Counted from the first letter of the stretch, positions 33,378-42,295 are shown. The stretch is 64,000 bases of DNA from Bacillota bacterium (GCA_017433375.1 JAFRHG010000004.1:113251-177250), one strand, 5' to 3'. The notes: generated by a model from the letters alone, not told the origin. Numbers and translations are program-made.

Positions 33378-34571
33378 ATGTTTTTGGAATTCTTTTATCT
33401 GCTTCGCGCCAAGGGTCTGAACGTGACCATCAACGAATGGATGACGCTGATGGAGGCGCTGGACAAGGGAATGGCAAAGGCAAGCCTGACCGGGTTCTAC
33501 CGCCTTTGCCGTAGCGTGCTGATCAAGACGGAAGCGGATTTCGACAAATTTGACCAGGTGTTCATGGAGTACTTCGGCGCCATCGAAACGCCGGAGGATC
33601 TGCCCCAGGAATTCTGGGACTGGCTGGCCCACGGGGAGCGGGAGAGGGACCTGGATGATCACGGTGATCAGGAACTCTTCGCCCGGGAACTGGAGGAGCT
33701 GCTTCGCATGTTCGAGGAGCGGATCCAGGAACAGAAGGAGGAGCACCACGGCGGCAACTACTGGATCGGAACCGGAGGCACATCGACCATGGGCCGGGGC
33801 GGCTACAATCCCACGGGCATCCGGGTCGGCGGCAAAAGCCGCCACAAGACGGCGCTGCAGGTGGCCGGCGAGCGGAACTTCAAGGACTTCCGGGAGGATA
33901 CGATCCTGGGCATCCGCCAGTTTCAGATGGCCTTCCGCAAGCTGCGCCAGTATTCCACCCGCGTGGACGGCGTGGAGAAGGAACTGGATCTGGACAAGAC
34001 GGTGGACGAGACCTGCGACAACGCGGGGATGCTCACTCTGGCCTATGAGCGGCCGCGGAAGAACACGGTCAAGGTGCTGCTGCTCATCGACTCAGAAGGG
34101 TCCATGCTGCCCTACAGCCGGCTGTGCAACCGGCTCTTTCAGGCCGTCAGCAAATCCAATCACTTCAAGGATCTGAAGATTTACTATTTCCACAACGCCA
34201 TCTATGACCAGCTCTACACCACGCCCCACTGCAAGATGCGGGATTCGGTGGAGACCACCTGGGTCTTCCACAAGCTGGACAGCGAGTACAAGGTGATCTT
34301 CGTCGGGGACGCGGCCATGGCGCCTTCGGAGCTGCACCGGCCGGGAGGCAACGCCATCATCGGCGTATACAACCGGGAGACGGGCATAGAATGGTTCAAC
34401 AAATTCAAAAAGAGGTTCAAAAAGCAGATCTGGCTGAACCCCATCGAAGAAAAGTACTGGGACAATACCTACGGCTCCGCCACCATCGGCGAGATCCGGA
34501 AGGTGTTCCCCATGTTTGAATTGTCTCTGACCGGTCTGGAGGCGGGGCTGAAGAAGCTGATGGTCCGTTAG
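33378..34571 (+). CDS. VWA-domain (CoxE-like) partner of the MoxR ATPase
   Basis: The product (397 residues) is of the CoxE-like family that partners MoxR proteins. The N-terminal half is helical. The middle has the family hallmark H-H-G-G-N-Y-W-I-G-T-G-G-T-S and G-Y-N-P-T-G-I-R. The VWA domain begins near residue 230. Its metal-site motif reads L-L-I-D-S-E-G-S-M, with Glu where the canonical D-x-S-x-S has Ser. The gene's stop codon overlaps that of the convergent lysin-like gene by four bases. Confidence 0.9.
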   Translation: MFLEFFYLLRAKGLNVTINEWMTLMEALDKGMAKASLTGFYRLCRSVLIKTEADFDKFDQVFMEYFGAIETPEDLPQEFWDWLAHGERERDLDDHGDQELFARELEELLRMFEERIQEQKEEHHGGNYWIGTGGTSTMGRGGYNPTGIRVGGKSRHKTALQVAGERNFKDFREDTILGIRQFQMAFRKLRQYSTRVDGVEKELDLDKTVDETCDNAGMLTLAYERPRKNTVKVLLLIDSEGSMLPYSRLCNRLFQAVSKSNHFKDLKIYYFHNAIYDQLYTTPHCKMRDSVETTWVFHKLDSEYKVIFVGDAAMAPSELHRPGGNAIIGVYNRETGIEWFNKFKKRFKKQIWLNPIEEKYWDNTYGSATIGEIRKVFPMFELSLTGLEAGLKKLMVR

Positions 34572-36001
34572 AGCACCATGCCGGTGTGTCTGCCCGGGCT
34601 CACCAGGATATCGCCCTCCATCAGATTTTTGTCGCTGCTGGTATAGTCTTTGTCCGTGATGATATCGAATTCACCGGTTCTTTCCAGGGGCCGGAGAAAG
34701 TCCGAATTGCCCGTGCTGCCGGGGGCGGGCAGATCGATGCCCGCGCAGTTGACGCATGCCCCCACCAGCGGGGAGCAGGATGCTTCACAGTTGGTGGTGA
34801 TGGCGGACATATCCCAGTTGGCCGCTTCCGCCAGTTTCTTCAGTTCGCCGCGGCCGCCGCCCGGCTTCTGATCGTAGCCGATATGGTCGTTGGCGCAGGC
34901 GTCCTTCATGGCCTGGGCGGCGATGGCCGCCTTCTGGGGGTCCTTGAACCGGGCTACGTATTTCCAGTTGTTCCACGCGTGATTCTTGGAACTGTAACTC
35001 CATTTGCCGGTGGCCATTTCATGGCCGCCTTTTTGATCGCCGGCCTTGTTTCCCGTATGCCCGTTTTCGCCGCCGATGGCCTGGCCCATTCTGGGCGACG
35101 CAGGGGACGTGGTGACGCCCTCGGATTCCGGACTTTCATAGCTCTGGCCGTCAATGGTGGCGATGGCATGCATGGTATAGGTGTAGGAGTTGCCTTTGTC
35201 CCTCCGCAGGAAGCTGGCGGCGGTCTGGTCCGCGGGGACGGTGACCGAATCCGTTTCCCCGTTGGATTCGCATTTCTCCGTGACCACGTAGCCCTGGGCT
35301 TCCGCCACCGGTTCCCAGGTCACATCGATGTGGCCCGCGCCCGGGCTGGAAGCCTGGATCACCGGCTGCTTCAGGGGATTGATCACCGCGGTGGCATCCG
35401 CCGGCGCGGAAAGGGTCTTCGACGGGCCGGCGACGGCAGTGACGGCGAAGTCGTATTCGCCGAAGCCATCCACATCCTTGAAGTCGAAGGCGGTATCCTC
35501 GGTGGTGTACTTCTTCGGCTCGGACTTATCCAGCTTTCTGGCCGCCGTGATCTCGTAGTGGTCGCAGCAGGAGGAGGGCTCCCAGGTCAGGTGAATGACG
35601 CTGTTCTTCTCATTTTTCTTATCCCCCTTCACATCCGCCTTGAGATTCTTGGCCGGATCCACATGGATCCGGAAGGACGGTGAGACGACGCCGGTATACT
35701 CGCCGATGCCGGCGATGACCACATGGGCTTTGCCCGGGTTCTTATTGCTCCGGTACCGGAGGACATAGTCCTTTCCCTTCTTCAGGGTATCCTTGTCATG
35801 GGTGATGACGACCTTCGGCTTGACCGCCTTTCCCGTATAATCGCAGTCCGCCGGTTCGACGGTGACGCTGCAGTCCCGCAGGGAAACAGCATAAACCTCC
35901 CGGATCAGGACGGCGGCAGCCGTTCCCAGAACCAGGAAGAGCAGGATCGCGGCCACAAGGGCCTTTCGGTTGTGCTGGAGTCTATGGATCAGTTCCGACA
36001 T
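34568..36001 (-). CDS. Membrane-anchored or secreted protein with phage-lysin-like cysteine peptidase domain (copy 2)
   Basis: This is a 477-residue paralogue of the protein at 28113. AGGAA precedes the ATG at 36001. Residues 14-38 form a signal or anchor helix. An Ig-like domain (about 40-115; K-P-K-V-V-I, Y-T-G) and two FN3-like domains (about 118-300) follow. The lysin-like module runs from about 305: G-Q-A-I-G-G, K-A-G-D-Q-K-G, N-D-H-I-G-Y-D-Q-K-P, E-A-S-C-S-P with the likely nucleophile, and terminal G-R-H-T-G-M-V-L with the likely His. It has its own promoter at 36045-36073. The role as peptidoglycan amidase or endopeptidase is inferred from phage relatives. Confidence 0.75.
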   Translation of the reverse strand: MSELIHRLQHNRKALVAAILLFLVLGTAAAVLIREVYAVSLRDCSVTVEPADCDYTGKAVKPKVVITHDKDTLKKGKDYVLRYRSNKNPGKAHVVIAGIGEYTGVVSPSFRIHVDPAKNLKADVKGDKKNEKNSVIHLTWEPSSCCDHYEITAARKLDKSEPKKYTTEDTAFDFKDVDGFGEYDFAVTAVAGPSKTLSAPADATAVINPLKQPVIQASSPGAGHIDVTWEPVAEAQGYVVTEKCESNGETDSVTVPADQTAASFLRRDKGNSYTYTMHAIATIDGQSYESPESEGVTTSPASPRMGQAIGGENGHTGNKAGDQKGGHEMATGKWSYSSKNHAWNNWKYVARFKDPQKAAIAAQAMKDACANDHIGYDQKPGGGRGELKKLAEAANWDMSAITTNCEASCSPLVGACVNCAGIDLPAPGSTGNSDFLRPLERTGEFDIITDKDYTSSDKNLMEGDILVSPGRHTGMVL

Positions 36002-36044
36002 CTGTTCCTGCTTTCCGCGTGCTGAACACTATAGGACGGACTAT

Positions 36045-36073
36045 ATTATAATGCAGACCGACCGAGTACACAA
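36045..36073 (-). promoter_or_regulatory. Sigma-A promoter of lysin-like copy 2
   Basis: On the minus strand TTGTGT (36073-36068), 17 bases, TATAAT (36050-36045). Confidence 0.85.
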
Positions 36074-36092
36074 TACGTGGTTTTCGCATTTC

Positions 36093-36121
36093 TTGACAAG
36101 GATTATGGCGGACAATATAAT
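36093..36121 (+). promoter_or_regulatory. Consensus sigma-A promoter of the ATP-grasp/flippase operon
   Basis: TTGACA (36093-36098), 17 bases, TATAAT (36116-36121): a perfect consensus, among the strongest promoters in the window. The predicted start near 36128 rules out start codons before it. Confidence 0.95.
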
Positions 36122-36163
36122 AATTTTTGGAGTATGCTTTCGCAGAGAAAGGGACCAAAAGCA

Positions 36164-37366
36164 ATGAAAAAAGTCATGATTCTGGGTGCGGGAAGGGGCC
36201 AGGTCGGTCTGTACAACGCCGCGAAAAGACTGGGTTACGAGACCATCGCGGTCAGCATTGACGGGGACTGGCCCGGATTCGCCCTGGCGGACCGGATATA
36301 TTACCTGAATCTTTACGATACGGAAGGCATCGCCGCCCTGGCGGAGGAGATCGGCGCCGACGGCGTGGTGACCGCCTGCCTGGAGATCGGCCTGCCGGCG
36401 CTGGGCGCCGCCTGCGACAGGAATCATCTGCCGGGGATATCCTATGAAACCGCGCTGATTTCCACGGATAAACTGCTGATGAAGGAAGCGCTGATGAAGG
36501 GCGGGGTGAGGACCGCCCGCTTCCGCCGCGCAGCCGCGGAGGAGGATCTGGAGGACATCAAAAAGGAGCTGGACTTCCCCCTGATCACCAAGGCGGTGGA
36601 CCTCTCCGGAACCCGGGGAATCCACATTGCCTTTGAAGAGAAGGACCTGCTGCCCTGCTTCCGGAAGACCATGGAAGCCACGGGCAAGGACTACTGTGTG
36701 ATCGAGGAGTATCTGGAAGGGTACGAGTGCAGCGCCACGTCCCTGATCGCCAACGGGAAAGTGGCTTTCGTCCTTCCCACCGGCGACCTGCGGTACGGGG
36801 AAAACGACGAGGTCCCCATCGGCCACTACCTTCCCTATGAGGACAGCGAGGATATCCTGCAGCAGATCGAGGAGGAAGTGACAAAGGCGATCTACGCCAT
36901 CGGCCTGGACAACTGCGCCGTCAATGTGGACATCATGATCTGCCGGGGCAAGGCCTATATCCTGGAGCTGACCGGACGGATCGGTGCCAACGCCATGCCG
37001 GAACTGACCTCCATCTACTACGGGTTCGACATCCATGAGATGATCGTGGAGACCGCCGTGGGCAACTTCGACATGGCGGAGAATTTCGCCGAAAGGAAGA
37101 TCCCCCGGACGGCCTGCATCGGGGAAATGATCCTGTCGGAGAAGGAGGGCACGATCCGTTGCCTTTCCATAGATGAACCGGACCCCGAACACGTGGAGCA
37201 GGTCTGGATGTTCGTCTCCGAGGGCTCGGAGATCAGGAAGTTTACCAATCCCAAGGACTGCATCGGACAGATCGTCGTGAAGGGCGATGACCTGGAGCAG
37301 TGCAGGCGGATCGCCGATGAGACGGTTGCCGGGATACACATAGAACTGGAGCAGGAAAGAGAATGA
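36164..37366 (+). CDS. ATP-grasp carboxylate-amine ligase-like protein (copy 2)
   Basis: This 400-residue ATP-grasp protein is the first gene of an operon with a consensus promoter. I use the ATG at 36164 (AAAGGG ten bases upstream); the frame is open further back but that part precedes the transcription start. It has the N-terminal V-M-I-L-G-A-G-R-G-Q fold, K-A-V-D-L-S-G-T-R-G-I, C-V-I-E-E-Y-L-E-G-Y-E-C and I-L-E-L-T-G-R-I-G-A-N-A-M-P-E-L. It is more distant from the ligases at 10705 and 37363 than these are from each other. Its stop overlaps the next ligase start by four bases, implying they work together, perhaps sequentially. Confidence 0.85.
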   Translation: MKKVMILGAGRGQVGLYNAAKRLGYETIAVSIDGDWPGFALADRIYYLNLYDTEGIAALAEEIGADGVVTACLEIGLPALGAACDRNHLPGISYETALISTDKLLMKEALMKGGVRTARFRRAAAEEDLEDIKKELDFPLITKAVDLSGTRGIHIAFEEKDLLPCFRKTMEATGKDYCVIEEYLEGYECSATSLIANGKVAFVLPTGDLRYGENDEVPIGHYLPYEDSEDILQQIEEEVTKAIYAIGLDNCAVNVDIMICRGKAYILELTGRIGANAMPELTSIYYGFDIHEMIVETAVGNFDMAENFAERKIPRTACIGEMILSEKEGTIRCLSIDEPDPEHVEQVWMFVSEGSEIRKFTNPKDCIGQIVVKGDDLEQCRRIADETVAGIHIELEQERE

Positions 37367-38589
37367 AAAAGGTTTTGATTCTGGGAGCCGGGATCTATCA
37401 GGTCCCCCTGATCCGCGCGGCGAAGAACGCCGGACTGTACACCATCGTTTCCAGCATTCCCGGAGACTGGCCGGGTTTCGCGGAGGCGGATCAGATCTAC
37501 TGCGTGAACACCACGGACAAGGAGGGGATCCTTCAGATCGCCCGGGAGGAAAAGATCGACGGGATCTGCACCACGGGCACCGATGTGGCGGCTGCCACCA
37601 TCGGGTATGTGAATGAGAAGCTGGGGCTGCACGGCCTGTCGGAGGCCTCCGCCGCGAGAACCTCTGACAAGACCATCATGCAGGAGACCTTCCATCGGGG
37701 CAACGTTTCCTCGGCGGCCTACATTCGCGCCGACTCCCCCCAGGAGGCTATGGAGGCGGCGGAAAAGATCGGCTATCCCGTGGTGGTCAAGTGCGTGGAC
37801 AGCTCCGGAAGCCGGGGAATCACCGCGGTTCACCGGCCGGAGGATATCGAGCAGGCCTTTGCTGAGGCCCTGGCCCACTCCCGCAAGGACTACGTCATCG
37901 TGGAGGAAAAGCTGGCCGGCGTGGAGATCGGCGTTGACGGACTGATCCAGGACGGCAAGCTGGTCTTCCTCGCGCCTCATCACAAGATCGTCTGCAAGCG
38001 CTTCAACAAGACCATCACGGCGGGGCACAGCTTCCCCTATCACGGCAGCGACGCCCTGCTGGCGGAGATCGAAAAGCAGATCCGCACGGCCATCGAGGCC
38101 ATGGGCTTCGACAACAGCGCCTTCAATTCCGATGCTTTCGTGGACGGGGATCACGTGTCCATCATCGAGATCGGCGGCAGGGCAGGGGCCACCTGCATTC
38201 CTGAGCTGATCACCCACTGCTTCGGATTCAATTACTACGAACAGATCCTCCGGCTGGCCTTCGGACAACCCGTGGAGCTGCCCGGGGAAAAGGCAACGGT
38301 TCCCTGCATGGCCAAGCTGATCATGAGTCCCGTCGACGGATTCATCACCAAGCTGGACCGGGAGGGATTTGAAGAGCTGCGCCGGGACGGGGTGGACCTG
38401 AGCATGGACTTCGCCATCGGACACGCGGTGGACTCCATGATCAACGGATCACAGAGGATCGGCCAGTTCATCGTTCCCACCCAGGACGAGGAGGAACTGA
38501 ACCTGATCGAACGCCGGGTCAACCGCTGCATTTACGTGAACGGAAAGACGCTGGATGAGCTCTGGCAGCAGGAAGAACTGCAGAAATGA
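37363..38589 (+). CDS. ATP-grasp carboxylate-amine ligase-like protein (copy 3)
   Basis: This 408-residue ATP-grasp protein is very close at its N-terminus to the ligase at 10705. Motifs are V-L-I-L-G-A-G-I-Y-Q, K-C-V-D-S-S-G-S-R-G-I, V-I-V-E-E-K-L-A-G-V-E-I and I-I-E-I-G-G-R-A-G-A-T-C. Carboxylate activation through an acyl-phosphate is expected for the superfamily; neither acid nor amine can be read from the sequence. It overlaps the preceding ligase by four bases and is followed seven bases later by a PLP-fold gene. Confidence 0.85.
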   Translation: MKKVLILGAGIYQVPLIRAAKNAGLYTIVSSIPGDWPGFAEADQIYCVNTTDKEGILQIAREEKIDGICTTGTDVAAATIGYVNEKLGLHGLSEASAARTSDKTIMQETFHRGNVSSAAYIRADSPQEAMEAAEKIGYPVVVKCVDSSGSRGITAVHRPEDIEQAFAEALAHSRKDYVIVEEKLAGVEIGVDGLIQDGKLVFLAPHHKIVCKRFNKTITAGHSFPYHGSDALLAEIEKQIRTAIEAMGFDNSAFNSDAFVDGDHVSIIEIGGRAGATCIPELITHCFGFNYYEQILRLAFGQPVELPGEKATVPCMAKLIMSPVDGFITKLDREGFEELRRDGVDLSMDFAIGHAVDSMINGSQRIGQFIVPTQDEEELNLIERRVNRCIYVNGKTLDELWQQEELQK

Positions 38590-38596
38590 GGATGGG

Positions 38597-39565
38597 ATGA
38601 CGAAGGAAATCGGCGGATATCTGGAACTGGAACACTTTCACGGGCAGGAATACTACCCGGATTTCCCCAAGGTGAATCTGGGCCGGACAGCCCTCGTGTG
38701 GCTGCTCCGCTCCGTGGGGTGCCGGAAGCTGTTCATGCCTTACTATATCTGCGACACGGTGACGGATGCCGTGGTGAAGGAAGGCGTGGAGGTGATGAAC
38801 TATCATCTGGACGAGGACCTGCGGCCCGTGTTCGCCGCCGGTGCGGAACCGGCGAAAGAGGACTGGCTCTATCTGGTCAACTACTACGGACAGCTTTCCC
38901 ATGAACAGATCCGGGAATACCGGGCGCAGTACGACAACGTGATCGTGGACAACGCCCAGGCTTACTACGATCCTCCGGCGGAAGGGGTGCACACCATCTA
39001 CACCTGCCGGAAATTCCTGGGGGTCAGCGACGGGGCCTATCTGGCTACGGATGCGCCCCTCTGCCCGAACCGGGAAGAGGATCATTCCTTCGAATACATG
39101 CAGCATCTCCTCGGCCGCTTCGAACAGGACGCCTCCGCGTGGTACAGCAGAATGCTGGAGATCGCCGAAGGGTTCGAGCATACGCCGGTGCGGCGGATGT
39201 CCGCGCTGACGGAGAACCTGCTGCGGGCCATCGACGACGAGGAGGTGATCCGAAAGAGGAGGGAGAATTACCTCACCCTGCAGGAACTGCTTCCCTCGGA
39301 CAACCCCTTCACGAAGAGGATGCCGACGGCGCCTTTCGCCTATCCCTACGCCCACGAGAACGGGGTCGAGCTGCGCAGGGCGCTGGCCGCCCAGAAGATC
39401 TACGTGCCGACCAACTGGTCGGTGCTTCTGAAGACCTGCCCGGAGGACAGCCTGGAATACCGGTGGTCCGCCGACATTCTGCCCCTTCCCGTGGATCAGC
39501 GCTACGGGGCGGACGACATGAAGCGCATCGCCGAGGCGATCAGGGAGTTTGACCGGGCGCGGTAA
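38597..39565 (+). CDS. PLP-dependent aminotransferase-fold protein, unassigned
   Basis: This 322-residue protein has the marks of a compact type I PLP enzyme distantly related to the DegT family: V-D-N-A-Q matches the Asp-containing E-D-A-A-Q region, and T-C-R-K-F-L-G-V-S-D-G-A carries a Lys at the Schiff-base position before a small-residue turn. The ATG at 38597 (GAGGATGGG upstream) is preferred to an upstream in-frame start inside the ligase gene. It is shorter than sugar aminotransferases such as the one at 7305. Its role might be to make or modify an amino sugar, or to handle the amino acid used by the ligases; this is inference. Confidence 0.7.
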   Translation: MTKEIGGYLELEHFHGQEYYPDFPKVNLGRTALVWLLRSVGCRKLFMPYYICDTVTDAVVKEGVEVMNYHLDEDLRPVFAAGAEPAKEDWLYLVNYYGQLSHEQIREYRAQYDNVIVDNAQAYYDPPAEGVHTIYTCRKFLGVSDGAYLATDAPLCPNREEDHSFEYMQHLLGRFEQDASAWYSRMLEIAEGFEHTPVRRMSALTENLLRAIDDEEVIRKRRENYLTLQELLPSDNPFTKRMPTAPFAYPYAHENGVELRRALAAQKIYVPTNWSVLLKTCPEDSLEYRWSADILPLPVDQRYGADDMKRIAEAIREFDRAR

Positions 39566-39586
39566 GGCGGCCTTTCCGAATTTGGT

Positions 39587-40861
39587 ATGAAAAATCTTCT
39601 CCGAAAACTGTTTCTTCAGACGAAGGATGTCGAGCGTTCCAGCTATATCTGGAACGCGGTCTACGGCATCGTCTTCGCATTGCAGTCGGCCGTTCTGCTG
39701 ATGGTCATCAACCGGACCAACGGACTGGACGACGCCGGCGTGTTTTCCATCGCTTACGCCATCGCCACGCTGATTTCCTTCATCGGCGATTTCGGCGTGC
39801 GGAAATACCAGGTCAGCGATATCCGGGAAGAGAATTCCTTCGCTGACTATTTCACCTCCCGCATCCTGACCTGTTCGGTGATGATGCTGGCCTGTCTGGG
39901 CGCAGCCGTTTACGGCGTGCTGTTCAACAGTTATTCCGTGTCCAAGTTCATCGTAATCATGCTCATGGGACTGGTGAAGCTGGTGGAGTCCTTCGCCGAC
40001 GTGTTTTACGGAAGATTCCAGCAGAAGGGCAGGTTGGATGTGGCGGCGAAGGCCAACAGCTTTCGGATCGCCTTTGGCATGTGCTGCTGCTCCGCCGCGC
40101 TGATCCTGACCCACGACCTGGTGATCTCCAGCGTCGTCTGGGTGCTGTCCTCCTTCGTCGGATTCTGCTGCTCCATGCTCCTGGTGTCGCCGGAGTTCTG
40201 CACCATCAGGGTTCATTTCGCGAAGGTGCCCCAGCTGAGGATCATCCGGGAGTGCCTGCCCCTGTTCATCGGGGCCTTCCTCCTGATCTACCTGGGGAAC
40301 GCGTCCAAGTACGCCATCGACGCCTACATGGACGACGCCAGCCAGGCCTGCTACAACTTCATCTATATGCCCGTATTCGCCATCGGTCTTTTGGCCAACT
40401 TCGTGTTCAATCCGGTGCTGGTGACCATGAGCGAAAACTGGGATACGGGAAACTATAAGGCCTTTCATCGCATTATCTGGAAGCAGCAGGGCGTCATCGC
40501 CGCCCTGACGATCCTGGCGGTCCTGGTGGCGCTGACCATCGGATGCCCGATCCTGGGCATCCTGTACCACGCGGATCTGTCGGAATTCAAAATGGAACTG
40601 GTGGTGCTGATGATCGGCGGCGGCATGCTGGCCCTGGTCAATTTCTACACGGTGGTGATCACCGTTATACGCTGCCAGAAGCATCTGACCGCCGGATATA
40701 TCGGCGTAGCGCTGATTGCGTGGATTATGGCTGGAAAATTCGTGCAGGGTTATGGTATTATGGGAGCAGCGGTTCTGTATACCGCCCTGATGACCCTGCT
40801 GGCCATCGTGTTTGCCGGCGTACTGCTGATCTGTGATCGATTGGAGCGTAAAAAATGCTGA
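39587..40861 (+). CDS. Wzx-like polysaccharide flippase (copy 2)
   Basis: This 424-residue polytopic protein is homologous along its length to the flippase at 9365 (shared N-R-T-N-G, D-A-G-V-F-S-I-A, F-Q-Q-K-G-R-L-D-V-A-A-K-A, S-K-Y-A-I-D, L-V-A-L-T-I-G). It is predicted to translocate a lipid-linked sugar intermediate. It stands in the operon between the PLP-fold gene and a GT2 gene whose start overlaps its end by seven bases. Confidence 0.85.
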   Translation: MKNLLRKLFLQTKDVERSSYIWNAVYGIVFALQSAVLLMVINRTNGLDDAGVFSIAYAIATLISFIGDFGVRKYQVSDIREENSFADYFTSRILTCSVMMLACLGAAVYGVLFNSYSVSKFIVIMLMGLVKLVESFADVFYGRFQQKGRLDVAAKANSFRIAFGMCCCSAALILTHDLVISSVVWVLSSFVGFCCSMLLVSPEFCTIRVHFAKVPQLRIIRECLPLFIGAFLLIYLGNASKYAIDAYMDDASQACYNFIYMPVFAIGLLANFVFNPVLVTMSENWDTGNYKAFHRIIWKQQGVIAALTILAVLVALTIGCPILGILYHADLSEFKMELVVLMIGGGMLALVNFYTVVITVIRCQKHLTAGYIGVALIAWIMAGKFVQGYGIMGAAVLYTALMTLLAIVFAGVLLICDRLERKKC

Positions 40862-41811
40862 TTTCATTTGTGATACCCTGTTACCGTTCCGTGGATACCC
40901 TGCCCCATGTGGTGCAGGATATTCAGGACATGGTGGCGTCCAGAGACGGATACGAGGCGGAGATCGTTCTCGTCAACGACTGTTCGCCCGATGACACCTT
41001 CCAGTGCATCCAGCGGCTGACGGAGGAGCACGACAACGTGATCGGCATCGACATAGCCAAGAACCGGGGACAGCAGAACGCCATGATGGCGGGTTTCCAC
41101 TATACCTCCGGCGAGCTGATCATCGGCTGCGACGATGACGGGCAGACACCGGTGGAAACGGTCTTCGAGATGATCGACCACCTGAACGAGGGTGATTACG
41201 ATGTGGTCTGCGCCCGATACAAGGACCGGGGAAACCGTTCCCTCTTCCGCAGGCTGGGCACCTGGGCGGACCGGAAGATGGTCAAGGTCTTCCTGGAAAA
41301 ACCGGACGAGTTCAACACGGCCATCTATTTTGTGGCCCGCCGCTTCGTCATCGAGGAGATCATGCAGTACGACAACCCGTATCCCTACTGGACGGGGCTG
41401 CTGCTGCGGACGACCCACAATGTGGGCAACGTGGAGACGGTGCAGAAGGACCGGATCGCCGGCACATCCAACTACAATTTCCGAAAGCTGTTCGGCCTGT
41501 GGATCAACGGCATCACATCCTGTTCCATCAAGCCCCTGCGGTTCGCCTCCATGATCGGCGCGCTGCTGGCGCTGGCGGGATTCGTCATCATCATCATCCT
41601 GGTCATCATGAAGATCGCTTCCGGCTTCTCCATGGGGTGGACATCCCTGATCGCCACCAACATCCTGGTCGGCGGCATGATCATGCTGATGCTGGGCCTG
41701 ATCGGTGAATACATCGGAAGAATCTATCTGAGCCTGAACAAGGAGCCGCAATACGTGATCCGGCGGGTCATCGACCGGAAAAACCGCGGCGACGATGAAC
41801 AGAAAGACTGA
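40855..41811 (+). CDS. GT2 glycosyltransferase with C-terminal membrane anchor (copy 2)
   Basis: This 318-residue family 2 glycosyltransferase is a paralogue of the one at 11904. The GT-A core has I-S-F-V-I-P-C-Y at the N-terminus, V-N-D-C-S-P-D-D, N-R-G-Q-Q-N-A and C-D-D-D-G-Q-T; two hydrophobic segments lie after about residue 225, placing the enzyme on the inner membrane face. GtrB- or DPM1-like transfer to polyprenyl phosphate is plausible. The start overlaps the flippase gene by seven bases. Confidence 0.9.
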   Translation: MLISFVIPCYRSVDTLPHVVQDIQDMVASRDGYEAEIVLVNDCSPDDTFQCIQRLTEEHDNVIGIDIAKNRGQQNAMMAGFHYTSGELIIGCDDDGQTPVETVFEMIDHLNEGDYDVVCARYKDRGNRSLFRRLGTWADRKMVKVFLEKPDEFNTAIYFVARRFVIEEIMQYDNPYPYWTGLLLRTTHNVGNVETVQKDRIAGTSNYNFRKLFGLWINGITSCSIKPLRFASMIGALLALAGFVIIIILVIMKIASGFSMGWTSLIATNILVGGMIMLMLGLIGEYIGRIYLSLNKEPQYVIRRVIDRKNRGDDEQKD

Positions 41812-41825
41812 AGGAGGCTTACCTG

Positions 41826-42242
41826 ATGAAACGCGTACTGACCTACGGAACCTACGATCTGCTTCACTACGGCCACATCCGCCTGCTGAAGCGGGCCAAG
41901 GCGCTGGGCGATTATCTGATCGTGGCCATCTCCACCGACGAGTTCAATGCGGGCAAAGGCAAGAAGGCCTACCACAACTACGAGACCCGCAAGGAGATGC
42001 TGGAAGCCGTCCGCTACGTTGACCTGGTGATCCCGGAGGAGAGCTGGGAGCAGAAGATCAACGATGTGCTCACTTACAAGGTGGACGTGGTGGTCATGGG
42101 CGGCGACTGGAGAGGAAGCGACCGTTTCGAATACCTGAAGGACTACTGCGAAGTGGTCTACCTGGACCGGACGGAGGGCGTCTCCACGACCCAGATCAAA
42201 AAAGAACTGAACCTGCAGGAACCCCCGGGGATACCCGACTAG
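41826..42242 (+). CDS. tagD: Glycerol-3-phosphate cytidylyltransferase
   Basis: TagD makes CDP-glycerol from CTP and glycerol-3-phosphate, the donor for the three CDP-glycerol transferases in this window. The 138-residue protein is a standard nucleotidyltransferase with the T-Y-G-T-Y-D-L-L-H-Y-G-H H-x-G-H motif near residues 7-18, G-G-D-W-R-G-S-D, and the R-T-E-G-V-S-T-T signature near residue 119. AAGGAGG precedes the ATG. It is the last gene of the operon from 36164 and is followed by a terminator. Confidence 0.95.
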   Translation: MKRVLTYGTYDLLHYGHIRLLKRAKALGDYLIVAISTDEFNAGKGKKAYHNYETRKEMLEAVRYVDLVIPEESWEQKINDVLTYKVDVVVMGGDWRGSDRFEYLKDYCEVVYLDRTEGVSTTQIKKELNLQEPPGIPD

Positions 42243-42295
42243 GGGAGGGGCTGCATCAGGTGCGGCGGATACTGAGGCATCAGCCGGTTTTCATG

